The translations under genes were made by a program, and so were the position numbers. Of a stretch of 64,000 bases of DNA, positions 44,125-52,773 are shown piece after piece. The first letter of the stretch is position 1; each line of letters opens with the position of its first letter. The notes below the pieces were generated by a model. It was not told the DNA's origin and ran no database searches. It saw only the letters and a list, made by a program, of their open reading frames with translations. Source of the stretch: Cryobacterium sp. SO2 (GTDB lineage: Bacteria > Actinomycetota > Actinomycetes > Actinomycetales > Microbacteriaceae); NCBI RefSeq assembly GCF_026151165.2, contig NZ_CP117849.1:2480001-2544000 (forward strand). The letters are read 5' to 3'.

Positions 44125-45407
44125 CCAACCCTCAACGCGAGAAACGTCGCATGCCGCGTCGGAACCTGAATGCCCTTTCGGCCGCCGCTCTCGTCCTTAG
44201 CCTGGTGTCCGGTGCGGGCTGGGCCACCCAACCGGCAGCGGCAGCCGAGTACCCGTCCTGGTCCGATGTCGAAAACGCGCGAGCAAACGAAGCAACCAAA
44301 CAAGACCAGATCAGCACACTCAACACCCTCATTTCCGGTCTGACCTCCGAGGTCACCGCCGCACAAGAAGAGTCCACCCGGCGCGGTACCGAATTTGAAG
44401 AGGCTCAGGGAGCCTTCGACGAGGCGACCTACCGCGCCACAACATTGCAGGCCCAAGCTGACGAAGCCGGCGCGCAAGCCGCTCTCTCCAGCGAACAGGC
44501 CGGTCGGCTTGCATCAGGGCTCGCCCGCAGCGGAGGCCCCGACCTTTCGTTGGCTATCCTCATGGCGGGAGACAACACCGACGCTTTGTTGTATCAACTT
44601 GGCGCCATGAGCAAACTCACGGAACGGTCATCGGCGGTCTATGACCAGGCCGCATCGGACCGGAACTCCGCCAGCGCCCTTACCGACCAGGCAAAGATCG
44701 CCCAAAACGAGCTTGGGGCTTTAGCCAAGGACGCCGAATCCGCCCTAACCAGGGCCATCGCTGCCAGCGCCGCAGTGGAGGTCGCACTCGCCGAGCAGCA
44801 GGCCAACGCGGGCACCATGCAAGCGCAACTCGCCGTCCTCACCGAGGGACGCGCCGCCACAGAAGCCGACTTCGCCAAGGGAGAGGAAGCCCGACGCGCT
44901 GCCGAGGCAGTAGCAGCGGCCGCGGCAGCAGCGAAGGTACCCACGGGCGGTTCGGGAGGGTCGAGCGGGTCCGGCTCAGACTCAGGCCAGCTCAGTGGAC
45001 AGGGCTGGGCTCTTCCGGTGTCCGGGTGGATCAGCGACGACTTCGGTCCGAGACCCAACAAACCCGTCGCCGGAGTGGGCGCGTTCCACTACGGCACAGA
45101 CCTCGCCGCCGGGTGCGGCGTCCCGGTCAAGGCCGCAACGGGAGGCACAGTCGTCTACTCCGGGTACCTCGGCAGCTACGGGAATTGGGTTCTCATCGAT
45201 CACGGCAACGGGGTCCAGACCGGGTACGCCCATAACAGCGAGAACTTGGTCAGCAACGGCCAGCAGGTCTCCGCCGGGCAGACCATTTCGTTGGTCGGCA
45301 CCACCGGAGCATCCTCCGGCTGCCACTCACACTTTGAAGTGCGAGTTGATGGCGCGCGCATCGATCCGGAGCCGTTCATGAGCGCACGAGGCATCAACCT
45401 TGGCTAG
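44121..45407 (+). CDS. M23-family metallopeptidase with coiled-coil (EnvC/RipA-like layout)
   Basis: The 428-aa protein has a signal peptide (GWATQPAAAA), an Ala/Glu/Gln-rich coiled coil over about residues 45-275, a Gly/Ser linker and a C-terminal LytM domain (FGPRPNKPVAG, FHYGTDLAAGCG, GCHSHFEVRVDG). The layout is that of EnvC-like wall hydrolases. The metal ligands are present, so it is likely active. It is coupled to the preceding M23 gene. Confidence 0.88.
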   Translation: MTNPQREKRRMPRRNLNALSAAALVLSLVSGAGWATQPAAAAEYPSWSDVENARANEATKQDQISTLNTLISGLTSEVTAAQEESTRRGTEFEEAQGAFDEATYRATTLQAQADEAGAQAALSSEQAGRLASGLARSGGPDLSLAILMAGDNTDALLYQLGAMSKLTERSSAVYDQAASDRNSASALTDQAKIAQNELGALAKDAESALTRAIAASAAVEVALAEQQANAGTMQAQLAVLTEGRAATEADFAKGEEARRAAEAVAAAAAAAKVPTGGSGGSSGSGSDSGQLSGQGWALPVSGWISDDFGPRPNKPVAGVGAFHYGTDLAAGCGVPVKAATGGTVVYSGYLGSYGNWVLIDHGNGVQTGYAHNSENLVSNGQQVSAGQTISLVGTTGASSGCHSHFEVRVDGARIDPEPFMSARGINLG

Positions 45408-45509
45408 GCGACGAGCAGACACGGTGCCGATCACAGCAGCCATCACCAGCGCTCCACAGCGACTGACACCCTCACTCACCCCGAGCCTCCAAGAATCGAC
45501 CACGAGCCC

Positions 45510-46439
45510 ATGAACGTTCCAGCCAGCATCCCCAGCCCCGACGTCAGCTCAATCCAACTGGGACCCTTCCAGATCCATTTCTATGCGCTCTTCATCCTTG
45601 CCGGGATCGTCGTCGCGGTGGCCCTCACCTCCCGGCGTCTCACCGCGCGCGACGGGGCTCCCGACACGGTGCTCGACATTGCCCTGTGGGCTGTGCCCTT
45701 TGGCATCATCGGCGGCCGGCTGTATCACGTGGTCACCCACCCCACCGACTATTTCTTCCCCGGCGCCGACCTCTGGAAGACGCTCTACGTGTGGGAGGGT
45801 GGCCTGGCCATCTTCGGCGCCATCCTTTTCGGCAGCCTCGGCGCCTACATCGCCTGCCGCCGGGCAGGACTGCGCTTCCTGTCATTCGCCGACGCCCTGG
45901 CCCCGGGAATGTTGTTGGCCCAGGCATTCGGACGGCTTGGCAACTACTTCAACCAAGAACTCTTCGGCACCCCGACCACCCTCCCGTGGGGCCTGCAGAT
46001 AGATCCAACCCAACCGGCGTTTCCCTCTGGCCTGCCCGAGGGCACGCTCTTTCACCCTCTGTTCCTCTACGAGATACTCTGGAATCTGGTCGGGGTAATC
46101 ATCATCCTCCTTGCCGAACGGCATATAGATCTCCGGTGGGGAAAGGCTCTGGGTCTCTACCTGATCATCTACGGGATGGGCCGCACCTGGTTCGAGTCGT
46201 TCCGCCTTGACCCAACCGAGTTCGAACTCGACGGGTTCAAGATCAACATGCTCATCGCCTCCCTCGTCGCAGCGGCAGGCATCATCCTGATCATCGTGCA
46301 GTCGCGTCGCCACCCTGAGGCTGAGACAGACCCCCGACTGCCGAATGGGCAGGGCAGGGTTGGGACCCCAACCGACGATGTTCGCGCACCGGCTGATGCA
46401 TCGGACCCCGGAGTGCTCGAGCGAGGTAAGCAGGGATGA
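45510..46439 (+). CDS. lgt: Prolipoprotein diacylglyceryl transferase
   Basis: The 309-aa membrane enzyme attaches diacylglycerol to the lipobox Cys of prolipoproteins. It shows the Lgt signatures GGRLYHVV, GRLGNYFNQELFGTPT and GMGRTWFESFRLDP in a seven-span background. Its C-terminus is a charged tail. As lgt is normally a core gene, this is probably an additional copy that serves the island's lipoproteins. Its stop overlaps the resolvase start (ATGA). Confidence 0.95.
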   Translation: MNVPASIPSPDVSSIQLGPFQIHFYALFILAGIVVAVALTSRRLTARDGAPDTVLDIALWAVPFGIIGGRLYHVVTHPTDYFFPGADLWKTLYVWEGGLAIFGAILFGSLGAYIACRRAGLRFLSFADALAPGMLLAQAFGRLGNYFNQELFGTPTTLPWGLQIDPTQPAFPSGLPEGTLFHPLFLYEILWNLVGVIIILLAERHIDLRWGKALGLYLIIYGMGRTWFESFRLDPTEFELDGFKINMLIASLVAAAGIILIIVQSRRHPEAETDPRLPNGQGRVGTPTDDVRAPADASDPGVLERGKQG

Positions 46440-47035
46440 CCGTCATCGGATACGCGCGTGTTGCGACGCGCAAGCAGAGAGTTGATGAGCGAGAAATCGC
46501 ATTGACCGCGGCCGGTGCCGAGCGCGTGTACGTGGACCACGGCGAGTCACGGAATAAGGCGTCGCTGCCGCAGTTTTCGGCCTGCCTGGACTACCTGCGG
46601 AGCGGTGACCTCTTGCTGGTGTGCCAGCTGAGCCAGCTGGATCGATTGGGGCGTGACGATCGTTTGATTGCACTCCTTCACGAGTTCGGCGAACGCGGGA
46701 TCGGCCTGCGCTCATTGGCGGAACCGGCGATCGACACGACCGGCCCCTCAGGCCAGGCCCTGTTCGAGATCATCACCGTTTTCGCTCAGCTGCGTACTGA
46801 CGCGATCCAGGTGCACCGGCGCGATGGCCCCGCACCGGAACGAGCGCATGGGCGCGACGGCCCCCGCCCCACAGCGATGACAAACGAGCGGATCGCCGTG
46901 GCTATCGATATGCGCGAAAGGGGCGCCACGATCGACACGATCGCGACCACCCTCGGCGTCGACACCGTGACCGTGCAACGCGCGCTCCTAAGCAACCCAG
47001 ACGGACAACCGAAGTTGGCGCGCGACGAGGGCTGA
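46436..47035 (+). CDS. Serine-recombinase-like protein lacking the catalytic serine
   Basis: The 199-aa protein has the resolvase fold: MTVIGYARVATRKQ, the CLDYLRSGDLLLVCQLSQLD and DRLGRDDRLIALLHEFGERG segments, and a C-terminal helix-turn-helix (TIATTLGVDTVTVQRAL). In active enzymes the first motif is YARVST, with Ser as nucleophile. Here it reads YARVAT, so cleavage should be impossible. It may act as a DNA-binding regulator or be decaying. Confidence 0.85.
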   Translation: MTVIGYARVATRKQRVDEREIALTAAGAERVYVDHGESRNKASLPQFSACLDYLRSGDLLLVCQLSQLDRLGRDDRLIALLHEFGERGIGLRSLAEPAIDTTGPSGQALFEIITVFAQLRTDAIQVHRRDGPAPERAHGRDGPRPTAMTNERIAVAIDMRERGATIDTIATTLGVDTVTVQRALLSNPDGQPKLARDEG

Positions 47036-47062
47036 TGCCGCACAGGCGCCGGCCCTCTCGCG

Positions 47063-48565
47063 TCACCTCACGTAGGAAACCAGACCGATCATGCCACGGG
47101 CAGCGTGGTAGGCGTTGTGGCAGTGGACCAGCCATTGGCCGGGATTATCCGCGTCGAATTCGACGGTGACAGTCTTCCCAGGCCGGACAATGACGGTGTC
47201 CTTGCGCGCTCCATTTGCCGCGATCTGGAAGCTGTGCCCGTGCAGGTGCATCGGGTGCCACATCATCGTGTCGTTGATCATCGTGATCTGCACTCGCTCG
47301 TCACGGCTGACTTCGAAGGCACCGGCGTAGGGGTCGTCCATGTCGAAGGTGCGCCCGTTGACGCTCCAGTCGTACGAGTGCATGCCTCCGGTCAGTCGCA
47401 TCTCGTGGCGCCGGTCAGGCGTGCGGGACGGAAGGCGGGCGGATTCATCGGCTCGCAATCGACCGCCATCGGTGACGTCACCCTCCAGCGCAGACGGCAT
47501 TTGATCAGCCGAGGGCGGGGTGCCAGACCCCGCGCGGATGAGCCCGTAGGCGATTCCTTCCTTGCCTTCGGGCAGCGCGAGCACCGGGGAATAGCCGTCG
47601 ACGACGGTGACGAGCGCGTCGATGCGTTCGCCCATACCGAGGACAACGGCGTCTACTTCCTGATGCTGGACAGGAAAGCCGTCGGTGTGGGTGAGGGTGA
47701 TCTTCTGCCCGGGGATGCCCACCCTGTAGGCGGTGTTCCCCGCCGCATTGATGATGCGCAAGCGGATTCGGCTGCCCGGTCGACTGTCGAACACTTCGGC
47801 CGTGAGAGGTGCCTGCCCGTTGAACAGGTGGGCAGGGAATGGCACGTCGCCGGCGTCGCCGCCCAGGTACGGGCTGGTGAAGAGCGACCCCATTCCGCTC
47901 ATCCCTGAATCCATTCCACTCATGCCCGAGCCCTCAGCCACGGTGTTGAGCGCGTCGTCGGGGGTACCCGGGAGGCCGTCGAGCCAGTCGTCGAGGAGGA
48001 TGACTCATTCCTGGTCGTACGCCAGGGGTTCGTTAGGGTCATCGATGATGAGCGCCCCGGACAGGGCGCGTTCGCGTTGCATATCCACGTGCGAGTGGTA
48101 CCAATACGTACCGGGCCGATTGAGCAAGAACTGGTATCCATAGTCGCCACCCGGCGCTATGCCCTTTTGGGTGACGCCCGGGACGCCGTCGGCGTCGTTT
48201 CGCAAGGCGAGGCCGTGCCAGTGGATGCTTGTCGACTCTGCCAGGGTGTTCGTCACCGGTACGTTCAACAGGTCTCCCGTTGTGGCCCGGATGAGAGGCC
48301 CGTTCAGTGTCCCGTTGTATCCCCACGTCGTGAGAGCGGTTCCGGCGACCATCGTGTCGAAGGTGCCGGCGGTGAGGTTCTGAGTGACAGTGGCGCCGGT
48401 GGCCGCACGGCGCGCCTCGTACTGGGCGACCAGGGGGTCCGTCGACAGGATTCGGTCGACCCCGGCTCGTGCGCCGGGTCTCGTCGTGCAGGAAGCCAGG
48501 GCCGCTGTCGCTGTGGCCGCCAGGGTCGCGCCGAGAAAGGTGCGTCGGGTGAAGTTTGTGACCAT
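47063..48565 (-). pseudogene. Multicopper oxidase interrupted by an in-frame TGA
   Basis: Two adjacent pieces in the same frame make one multicopper oxidase of about 500 codons. The N-terminal piece has a Tat signal (RRTFLGA, start ATG 48565), SIHWHGLAL and TYWYHSHVDM. The C-terminal piece has MMWHPMHLHGHSF and WLVHCHNAYHAARGM. All copper-ligand motifs are present. A single TGA at 48005-48007 divides them after YDQE; relatives usually have Trp there (TGG). Reading resumes at once with VILLDDWLDG. It may be a recent nonsense mutation, readthrough or sequencing error. Confidence 0.88.
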
Positions 48566-48576
48566 TGTCAGCTCCG

Positions 48577-48858
48577 TTAGTTCTGGCTCACGGGTGAGCG
48601 TGTGGCCGGCCACTCCAGATTGGACAGGTGGCGGCGCAGTTTCTTTTCAGACAGGCGGCCGTAGCTGAACAATGCGCCGTCGATCAAGATGCCCGGGGCG
48701 AAGACGATGCCGACCCGGTTGGCGATCTCTCGGCCTTCGGCTGATGCCAACGGCACCTCCACGATGGTGAGGGGGTACTCGACGGCGAGCTGCGCCAGGG
48801 TGTTTTTCGCGTTCACGCAGGATGGGCATGATTCCTGGGTCAGGACAGTGATCATCAT
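48577..48858 (-). CDS. Thioredoxin/glutaredoxin-like protein
   Basis: The ATG at 48858 overlaps the redoxin stop as ATGA. The 93-aa product starts MMITVLTQESCPSCVNAKNT with a CxxC redox motif and has a thioredoxin-like cis-Pro region (GIVFAPGILIDGALF). It is likely a cytosolic or membrane-near dithiol protein serving the oxidase or the CcdA pathway. The longer frame upstream is spurious. Confidence 0.82.
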   Translation of the reverse strand: MMITVLTQESCPSCVNAKNTLAQLAVEYPLTIVEVPLASAEGREIANRVGIVFAPGILIDGALFSYGRLSEKKLRRHLSNLEWPATRSPVSQN

Positions 48859-49550
48859 GATCCGCTCACCCCGGCGACCGTCATGTCGGCGAGCAGGTCG
48901 GTCATAGACACGTACATTGTGTAGTCCGGGGCGCCGCCGTAGTCGGCGCGCCACTGGATCGTGCCGTCGGGCCCGACGAGGATGAAGCTGTGGCCGGCGC
49001 GGGAGTCGCCCATCATGCCGTAGTCATTCGCCCCGTATTCCTTGATGACGTCCATCTTCGTGTCCGCCAGGGCGACGGAGGCGAGTTTGTCGTCGTCCAT
49101 TTTTTGGGCGATCAGGTCCACCGGACCGCTGGTGATCGTGAGCACATCGTCGACTCCGGCGGCAGCGAGCTGGTCGGATGCGGCGTCCAGGTCACGCATC
49201 TGGTCCCAGCAGGGCTGGCAGCCCAGTCCCTCATGGAAGTACAAGAGCACCGATTCGCCCGAATAATCACTCAGATCCACAGTGTCCCCCGCTGTGGACT
49301 CCAGAGCGAAATTCGGAGCCTTCTCCCCAACCCCCGGAGACCCCACCGCATAGTCCGCAGCATCCGCGCTCCTGCCCGCGGGAGCCGACTGAGTCGTCTG
49401 CGTGGGTGCGGAGGGCTGCTGGGCCAGAACGAGGAAGAAAGCGCCAAAGATGGCCACGATCACGCCGGCCCCGATCAGAACGGCGAGGCGGTTGGTGTTC
49501 CTCTTGAGCGGTCGCATCGCTGCGGCCGGCTTTTTGTTGCGTGATGCCAT
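48855..49550 (-). CDS. Membrane-anchored redoxin (AhpC/TSA-like)
   Basis: The 231-aa protein has one N-terminal span (about residues 22-43) and an outer redoxin domain with ALESTAGDTVDLSDYSGESV, YFHEGLGCQPCWDQM (CxxC) and HSFILVGPDGTIQWRADYGG. It is probably reduced by the adjacent CcdA on the outer face. Its ATG shares one base with the ccdA stop (TAATG). Confidence 0.87.
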   Translation of the reverse strand: MASRNKKPAAAMRPLKRNTNRLAVLIGAGVIVAIFGAFFLVLAQQPSAPTQTTQSAPAGRSADAADYAVGSPGVGEKAPNFALESTAGDTVDLSDYSGESVLLYFHEGLGCQPCWDQMRDLDAASDQLAAAGVDDVLTITSGPVDLIAQKMDDDKLASVALADTKMDVIKEYGANDYGMMGDSRAGHSFILVGPDGTIQWRADYGGAPDYTMYVSMTDLLADMTVAGVSGS

Positions 49551-50497
49551 TACTGTGAATCCTTTGCATTGTCGTGACATGCCGGAGTGGTCGACCCGGC
49601 CGCAACCCGCTCTGTCGCATCCGGCTCTATCGCGGAAGACGTGTGACCGGCATCCGGGCGTCGGGCGCGCAGGGCTTTCCACACCAGCATGGCGAGGGCA
49701 GCGAAGACGACGAGCGCCGAGAGCCAGCCGGGGATGAAGCCAATGGATTGCTGAATGACCACGGCTGAGTGGTTCAGCCAAGCGGTGACCCGCACCTGCC
49801 AGCCGTCGGGCGCCATTCCGATGCCGCGAACCGCGATGATCATGGTGACGACACCCATTCCGAGCATCAAGCCGCCGGACAACAGGCTCGACAGCGGCAG
49901 CCGCCGCCCGCCGGGCCACAACGACACAGTGCGCGCCGTGAGCAAACGGCTATTGCTCCAGTCCTTCCGATCCCACACCAACGCGAGAACGCAGAGCGGG
50001 GCGACCATGCCGAACACGTAAGCAACACCCACCAGTGCGGCAGTGGAAATGGACGACGCCGCTCCCGACATCGCGGCGACGCCGGCCAACACTGGTGCAC
50101 AGCACGCACTGGCCGCGCCGGAGAAGACGCCGAGGCCGTAAACGGAGCCGATGCCGGAGCCGGAACTCTTCCCGGACGGCATCGGAAGCATCAGTTTCCA
50201 CCCCACCAACGTGGCGACGCCCACAACGACCATGGCAATTCCTACGACGCTGAAGATCCAGAAATGGTACTGCGCCAGGGCGCGGCTCACGATCGCTGCC
50301 CCCAACGCAATGGGCAGGATGATCGTGCCAACGCCAGCGGCGAAGACCAGTGTCATTCCCAGGATCTGGCCGCGCCGGCGGAAGCTGGACGCGAAGAACG
50401 CCGGCAACATTACCGACACGCAACACGGGGCCAGCAGTGCGACGATCCCACCTAAAAACGAGGCGAGAATCGTGGTGGAGAGCAGGACCTGCTCCAT
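49550..50497 (-). CDS. CcdA-like thiol transporter
   Basis: From the ATG at 50497 (AAGGAG upstream) the 315-aa protein has several spans and the two CcdA-type motifs, each with an adjacent Cys pair: LLAPCCVSVMLPAFF and ASACCAPVLAGVAA. CcdA moves reducing equivalents across the membrane. With the redoxin and thioredoxin-like genes it forms a thiol relay, useful for copper-protein maturation. Confidence 0.88.
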   Translation of the reverse strand: MEQVLLSTTILASFLGGIVALLAPCCVSVMLPAFFASSFRRRGQILGMTLVFAAGVGTIILPIALGAAIVSRALAQYHFWIFSVVGIAMVVVGVATLVGWKLMLPMPSGKSSGSGIGSVYGLGVFSGAASACCAPVLAGVAAMSGAASSISTAALVGVAYVFGMVAPLCVLALVWDRKDWSNSRLLTARTVSLWPGGRRLPLSSLLSGGLMLGMGVVTMIIAVRGIGMAPDGWQVRVTAWLNHSAVVIQQSIGFIPGWLSALVVFAALAMLVWKALRARRPDAGHTSSAIEPDATERVAAGSTTPACHDNAKDSQ

Positions 50498-50563
50498 GTG
50501 ATGCTCCTTCAAGAATGCACGGGCTCACCGCCGTGCCGTGGGGACGTGGCGAACGCCCGGGGG

Positions 50564-50830
50564 TCACGCCTGGGTCGTGGTCTTTGCGGTTTCGTCAGAG
50601 GCTGTGTCGCCATGCATGTGGGATTCCTGCGGGGCATCGGCGTTGTTGGTCTTGCCGCGCATCATCATGAACATCATGCCGATCATCATCACGGGGCACG
50701 CCAGAACCGCTGCGATGGGCAGCGCCTCGCCAATCGACCTGCCGGCCACGAGCAGGCCGCCGAGGATGACGACACCGATCGCGATCATGCCGATGAGGTG
50801 AGATTTGCCGCCGTGGTTGTGCCCGTTCAT
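50564..50830 (-). CDS. Small His/Met-rich membrane protein
   Basis: The 88-aa protein starts MNGHNHGGKSHLIGMIAIGV and has two spans, the second very Met-rich (VMMIGMMFMMMRGK), then a hydrophilic tail with ESHMHGD. The His and Met residues suggest copper binding at the membrane. It resembles the small DUF2933-type proteins of copper clusters, though that is only a likeness. Its start overlaps the stop of the 52-aa gene. Confidence 0.7.
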   Translation of the reverse strand: MNGHNHGGKSHLIGMIAIGVVILGGLLVAGRSIGEALPIAAVLACPVMMIGMMFMMMRGKTNNADAPQESHMHGDTASDETAKTTTQA

Positions 50831-50985
50831 GGACCTTCTCTTTTCTGGTGTTCGGTTGGGTGGACTGTGTCCTGGGGTGGTGTGTCACTGCCTCGGCCAT
50901 TCGCGGGAAAGATCTGAGCTATCGCCCACACACCGAGGATGACGAAGACCACACAGATTCCGGCGAGAATCGGCCACGCGCTCAT
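50827..50985 (-). CDS. 52-aa single-span membrane protein
   Basis: The ATG at 50985 follows a strong GGAGGA site. The product starts MSAWPILAGICVVFVILGVW with one helix and a hydrophilic tail (PPQDTVHPTEHQKREGP). Its TGA overlaps the next ATG (ATGA), so the pair is coupled. Function unknown. Confidence 0.7.
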   Translation of the reverse strand: MSAWPILAGICVVFVILGVWAIAQIFPANGRGSDTPPQDTVHPTEHQKREGP

Positions 50986-51103
50986 GACCATCACTTCCTC
51001 CTACCGGAATCTCTTGTCATGACTGTGGTCCCTCCACCCGCGCCTCCCGGTGCAGGTTTGACGAAGAAACGATAAAGAATGCTCCTCATCTCCAAGGGAG
51101 CAC

Positions 51104-51739
51104 TCAGCCTTGGACGCCTCCAGAACAGGGAGCCCCAGGCTCGGGGGTTTGCAGGCCCTGCATGTATGTGGCGAGGAACTCGCTCAATCGTGGGTCGGTG
51201 GCACTTTCTACCTGGAGCCGCTTCCCCCACGCGGTGGCGATGATCGACGTAGGCAGGTCCGGATACGGGCTCAAGATCTCATACGAGTTCGCTGCCGCGT
51301 CGGAGGTAAGGACCTCGATCTCGGATGCAGGCAGGCCAGTTCGGTATGTCACCCACACGGCACCGTGCTCGAGAGAATGGACCGCACGCCACGTGTCCAC
51401 CGGCTCTGTGTATGTCCCACAGTTCGTCAGGTCCTCGGAATGGTCGCCGCCGACCGGCGGCAACTCCGGGAATGCGACCGTACTGAGAACGTGCTCGCGG
51501 CTCAGCCCCGAAAAGCTCTCAACTCCGTCGATTGTCGACCCAGGCGCAGAGTTGTCATCAGGCTCTGCCTGCGGAACACCGAAGACAACGAATCCGACGG
51601 TCGCCAGTAGGCCGGCGATCAGGACGGTACTCGCACCGAGCAAGAACACCTTCCGTCGTCGCTCGTCCTTCTTTATCTTCCCGCGGGCCTCGGCCACGAT
51701 GGCTTGCCGGCCTAGTTTTCGCGCGCTATTCGATTGCAT
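51104..51739 (-). CDS. DUF3105 membrane protein
   Basis: The 211-aa protein has an N-terminal span (about residues 31-52) and an outer DUF3105-type domain: PPVGGDHSEDLTNCGTYTEP, HSLEHGAVWVTYRTGL, and SEFLATYMQGLQTPEPGAPC. The conserved His and Cys residues make metal binding likely. Such proteins occur beside DUF305 genes in copper islands. It heads the minus-strand operon. Confidence 0.85.
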   Translation of the reverse strand: MQSNSARKLGRQAIVAEARGKIKKDERRRKVFLLGASTVLIAGLLATVGFVVFGVPQAEPDDNSAPGSTIDGVESFSGLSREHVLSTVAFPELPPVGGDHSEDLTNCGTYTEPVDTWRAVHSLEHGAVWVTYRTGLPASEIEVLTSDAAANSYEILSPYPDLPTSIIATAWGKRLQVESATDPRLSEFLATYMQGLQTPEPGAPCSGGVQG

Positions 51740-51803
51740 ATCTGATCAGTTCATTTCTGTCGGTACTGGCGGTTGTGATGGTTGTCTGCTCCAGACGGTT
51801 GGC

Positions 51804-52220
51804 TCACGGGTGATGACTGTCGTGTCCCACTTCCGAGGAACCCGTGGAGGGTTGCCTCGCCGGCGCGCTTATCAGCGGCCCAACGACGAACGAAGAGAGG
51901 AGGAACATCACGACGAAGATTGCCAGGGCAATTCCAGGGGCCCACCAGCTCGCGAATTTTCGGCGAAGCGAAATCAGCATCGGCACGGATGCAACGAAGC
52001 CGAGGACACCGAATAGGACCGTTCCGCCGCTACCCGCTACCAGTGCTGAACCGACAAGAGGGCCGATGTGATGAAGCACGTGCGGCGCCACACCCGCTAT
52101 CCCTCCCACCGCACCGGTGACAACCGTCCGGATGGTTCGAGGTCGGGCCTGGGTTTTCGTCACAGGCGACGCTTTGTCGACGACGGAGACATCGTCAGTG
52201 CGTGCCGAGGGGGTGCTCAT
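51804..52220 (-). CDS. Membrane protein of copper islands, unknown function
   Basis: The 138-aa protein has two to three spans with HVLHHIGPLVGSALVAGSGG and ALAIFVVMFLLSSFVVGPLI, and ends GHDSHHP. The paired His residues and the context suggest metal handling. I know similar proteins from actinobacterial metal clusters but no function. Confidence 0.68.
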   Translation of the reverse strand: MSTPSARTDDVSVVDKASPVTKTQARPRTIRTVVTGAVGGIAGVAPHVLHHIGPLVGSALVAGSGGTVLFGVLGFVASVPMLISLRRKFASWWAPGIALAIFVVMFLLSSFVVGPLISAPARQPSTGSSEVGHDSHHP

Positions 52221-52285
52221 CGTTCCACCATCGCCCGCGAGGGCATCGATACCGATGGAGATTCGGTAAAGGAACGATCAAGTAT

Positions 52286-52320
52286 CGAAGGAACCACACG
52301 GAAACTTCATAGTTCCTTCG
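52286..52320. promoter_or_regulatory. Inverted repeat in the divergent promoter
   Basis: CGAAGGAAC (52286-52294) and GTTCCTTCG (52312-52320) form a perfect repeat with a 17-base spacer. It lies between the membrane protein and SHOCT genes. It could be an operator of the local two-component system. Confidence 0.45.
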
Positions 52321-52389
52321 ACAGTTCCATATTCGAGGACAGAAGACTCGACGTAGGAGCGCCACTGGCGCCAGACGAAAGGAAATTCC

Positions 52390-52650
52390 ATGATGGGAAA
52401 TTATGCGGGCGGCATGGGCGGGGCGGGTTGGATCCTGATGGTCCTGCTCTCGGTGACGCTGATCGTCGCCATCGTATGGATGGTCGTCGGAATGGTCACC
52501 CCGCCCAAACAACAATCCGCCCCCACACCGGCCACGTCAGAGTCGAGGATCGATAGTCCAGCCGACATCCTGAAGCGCCGGCTGGCCAGAGGTGAAATCG
52601 ACACAGCGACCTACGAAGAACTGAGCTCCACGATTGACAAGGTTCGCTAA
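52390..52650 (+). CDS. SHOCT-domain membrane protein
   Basis: The 86-aa protein has one span (residues 12-36) and a C-terminal SHOCT helix pair (PADILKRRLARGEIDTATYE). These proteins are frequent next to copper resistance genes. Function unknown. Confidence 0.83.
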   Translation: MMGNYAGGMGGAGWILMVLLSVTLIVAIVWMVVGMVTPPKQQSAPTPATSESRIDSPADILKRRLARGEIDTATYEELSSTIDKVR

Positions 52651-52773
52651 CCGCCCCGGCCTGTTGACGATCCGCCTCCTTTGCCCCAGAGGGCGCTGGC
52701 GGATCGCCCTTCCGGGACCTCGAGCAAGGCCCACCGCTATCCCGGTGACCACCCGAACCAAAGGAAAGAACCT

